Assembly: GCF_021390715.1 (NCBI RefSeq) | Contig: NZ_JAJGWT010000010.1 | Span: 48,055 to 112,054, forward strand | Direction: 5' to 3' | DNA length: 64,000 nucleotides | From: Tenacibaculum piscium | GTDB taxonomy: Bacteria; Bacteroidota; Bacteroidia; Flavobacteriales; Flavobacteriaceae | Shown here: positions 62,684-64,000 of the stretch, piece after piece | Position numbering within the stretch: position 1 is the stretch's first letter | Layout of the letters: every line of letters starts with the position of its first letter | Made by a program: the position numbers and the translations under genes | The notes under the pieces: model-generated | The model's input: only the letters and a program-made list of their open reading frames with translations | What the model was told of the DNA's origin: nothing | Database searches by the model: none

Positions 62684-63172
62684 ATGAATATTTTTGATAT
62701 TATCATTGCTTCTTTATTACTTTTTGGATTTGTTCGAGGTTTGCTGAAGGGTTTATTTGTTGAGGTTGCTTCGTTGGTTGCTTTGATTGGAGGAGTTTAT
62801 GGGTCACTTCATTTTTCTTATTTTGTTTCTGATTGGTTAGTTTCTCGTGTTTCTTGGGATTCTGAGTATATTTCTTTATTTTCTTTTGGTATTACTTTTA
62901 TTTTAATTTTGGTTATTATTTCGTTGTTGGGTAAATTTTTAACAAAAGTTGCTGATTTTGCATCATTAGGTCTTTTAAATAAGTTTGTTGGTGGTATTTT
63001 TGGCGGATTAAAAATAGGTTTACTTTTGAGTGTTTTGTTTATTTTCTTTGGAAAGGTTAATAATACGCTTCCTTTTTTGAGTGAAAAGAGTTTGTCTTCG
63101 TCTATTTTGTATGTTCCGATAAAAAGAATTGCACCGATACTTTTCCCTTCCATAATTAATGATTCGGAATAA
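62684..63172 (+). CDS. CvpA-family membrane protein
   Basis: 162 residues from ATG 62684 (MNIFDIIIASLLLFGFVRGL). Four membrane helices of the CvpA/colicin V production family, with the characteristic LLKGLFVEVASLVALIGGVY start and a LGLLNKFVGGIFGGLKIGLL segment. The upstream in-frame ATG at 62633 would place a hydrophobic extension before the family start and is rejected. Related proteins influence envelope processes, but the exact function is unsettled. Repeat B begins only 3 nt after its stop. Confidence 0.9.
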   Translation: MNIFDIIIASLLLFGFVRGLLKGLFVEVASLVALIGGVYGSLHFSYFVSDWLVSRVSWDSEYISLFSFGITFILILVIISLLGKFLTKVADFASLGLLNKFVGGIFGGLKIGLLLSVLFIFFGKVNNTLPFLSEKSLSSSILYVPIKRIAPILFPSIINDSE

Positions 63173-63175
63173 TTT

Positions 63176-63260
63176 GGAGCTATTTCCCGCTTTCCGCACT
63201 CGCTTTTTTTTGAAGAAAAATCAAAAAAAGAGCTCAAACAAAGCTTCAATCGGGGCTAAG
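63176..63260 (+). repeat. Dispersed repeat B, copy 2
   Basis: An 85-nt unit from GGAGCTATTTCCCGC to CGGGGCTAAG, the reverse complement of 17673-17759 with about three differences. It starts 3 nt after the cvpA stop. Confidence 0.85.
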
Positions 63261-63308
63261 TCTATTTACTGTGTTTGTTTTTAGCTATTTAGTTTCGTTT
63301 TTTATACG

Positions 63309-63338
63309 CTATCGCGAGCATCTTGCTCGTGCCGATAG
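63309..63338. repeat. GCGAGCA/TGCTCG stem-loop element
   Basis: CTATCGCGAGCATCTTGCTC continuing to GTGCCGATAG forms an extended imperfect inverted repeat. It looks like another short dispersed element of flavobacterial genomes, but only one copy is in the window. Confidence 0.45.
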
Positions 63339-63519
63339 TAATAAGAGTTAAAAACGGGGAAATTAATTTTTGTTATAAGCGAACCTATTTTTTCACTGAT
63401 TATTATATTTTTGTCTATAATGTCGTTCAAATTTTGTTTATGATAAATAATAATTAAGGTTTAATTCTTTGAAAATCAGTTATTAATAAAATACTTTAAA
63501 AATAAATAAAAAAAGGTAC

Positions 63520-63549
63520 TTGCTGTTCCAATAAAAGGGCGTAGATTTG
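63520..63549 (+). promoter_or_regulatory. rRNA operon promoter P1
   Basis: TTG (63520-63522) and TAGATTTG (63542-63549), spaced 19 bp, followed by the GC-rich initiation sequence CAACCGC. It matches the Bacteroidota consensus and closely matches P2 and the tRNA cluster promoter. Confidence 0.8.
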
Positions 63550-63651
63550 CAACCGCTAACGGAAAAACATAAGTTTAAAAGTTAACAAAAGCTCATTAAA
63601 ATATCGGTAAGTATCACATTAATAAAATGTAAAAAATAAGTTAAATTTAGC

Positions 63652-63683
63652 TTGTTTAAAACAAATTAAAAGATGTATATTTG
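63652..63683 (+). promoter_or_regulatory. rRNA operon promoter P2
   Basis: TTG (63652-63654) and TATATTTG (63676-63683), spaced 21 bp, followed by CAACCGC exactly as in P1, 134 bp upstream. Initiation here leaves a leader of about 255 nt. Confidence 0.8.
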
Positions 63684-63947
63684 CAACCGCTTTAAGAAAT
63701 ACATTAAAGCAAAACGATCAAGAAATTTTGGAATGATTTTTAAGCTAAAAATCAGTTAGTTCGATTCTAACATTTCTACAAAAGAAGTCTGAGAAGATTA
63801 ATAAGTTGAAAGATACTTGTGTGTGTCGACTCGACACGTTCATTGAAAATATTGAAATTGACAGCGTAAATAAGAGTAGAATAACCACGTTCTATTAGTT
63901 TAGAACAAATTCTTTTGAAACTTATTCATTAATATTATTTAAAATAT

Positions 63948-64000
63948 ACAATGAAGAGTTTGATCCTGGCTCAGGATGAACGCTAGCGGCAGGCTTAACA
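63948..64000 (+). rRNA. 16S ribosomal RNA, 5' end (continues beyond window)
   Basis: Position 63951 onward reads ATGAAGAGTTTGATCCTGGC, the universal 27F region, then TCAGGATGAACGCTAGCGGC with AGGCTTAACA, the Bacteroidota form. By alignment with the E. coli 5' end, the mature RNA should begin near 63948. Confidence 0.98.

Larger units (their letters stand above)
63173..63947. other. Intergenic region: repeat B, hairpin, and rRNA operon leader
   Basis: 775 nt without a gene. It holds repeat B (63176-63260), the stem-loop GCGAGCA/TGCTCG (63309-63338), an AT-rich stretch, two tandem rRNA promoters (63520-63549 and 63652-63683), and a 264-nt leader containing GTGTCGA/TCGACAC and GTTCTA/TAGAAC hairpins before the 16S gene. 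Confidence 0.75.

Noticed and set aside
63823..63905. Hairpins GTGTCGA/TCGACAC and GTTCTA/TAGAAC in the rRNA leader as antitermination or RNase III sites
   Set aside because: No boxA-like element was recognised and the pairing 3' partner lies outside the window, so function cannot be supported.

Overview
The window is AT-rich, tightly packed bacterial DNA from the phylum Bacteroidota, most probably a marine member of the Flavobacteriaceae (Tenacibaculum/Polaribacter-like; the genus cannot be fixed by eye). Reasons: the promoter motif TAnnTTTG recurs in front of genes in place of the E. coli -10 box; several families are typical of this phylum (DUF4270 lipoprotein, a short starch-synthase-like protein, caulimovirus-type RNase HI, split cytochrome oxidase subunit III genes, HopJ-like protein); and the start of a 16S rRNA gene lies at the right edge.

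Layout. 1-4.7 kb: a ClC chloride channel (cut by the left edge) and a DUF3999/DUF2339 membrane pair, all on the minus strand. 4.9-13.4 kb: an eight-gene plus-strand operon, the most unusual locus here. It encodes a small membrane protein, two coiled-coil proteins, a membrane-anchored solute-binding protein fused to an OmpA peptidoglycan-binding domain, an ABC permease and ATPase, a CbxX-type AAA+ ATPase with a TerB-like segment, and a 2-oxoglutarate/Fe(II) dioxygenase. 13.4-28.3 kb: housekeeping genes (methyltransferase, OB-fold lipoprotein, aspS, HopJ-like, Na+/alanine symporter, reductase, pheS, gdhA, nuclease-like protein, glmS, DUF4270). 28.3-36.8 kb: starch-synthase-like gene, panC-panD, flippase-like membrane protein, radA, amino-acid permease, CbpM/CbpA chaperone operon, purine nucleoside phosphorylase. 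36.8-37.9 kb: a repeat-rich gap and a tRNA-Gly/Leu/Leu cluster. 38.0-43.1 kb: cytochrome oxidase biogenesis and subunits (ctaB, two subunit III genes, subunit IV, a Cys-less SCO-like protein, SCO, DUF420, a small CxxC protein). 43.2-52.4 kb: TolC, tsaB, MscS, dodecin, MORN protein, RNase H, purN, acpP-fabF-rnc, pyk. 52.5-64 kb: a repeat, a zinc-ribbon gene divergent from a tail-less ssb, YitT, tex, metG, LD-carboxypeptidase, yraN, a thioredoxin-like protein with an acidic tail, cvpA, and the tandem-promoter leader of an rRNA operon.

Functional links: acpP-fabF-rnc form a fatty-acid/RNA-processing cluster; panC-panD supply pantothenate; ctaB to the 73-residue protein build a terminal oxidase; cbpA-cbpM and their 99-residue neighbour look like a stress operon behind a palindromic operator. 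The gaps between convergent genes hold several families of short dispersed repeats (two or more copies each within the window). The three stable-RNA promoters (two rRNA, one tRNA) share an extended sequence after the -7 box.

Everything here was read by eye from the sequence; no database search was run. Family assignments come from recognised motifs and remembered families.
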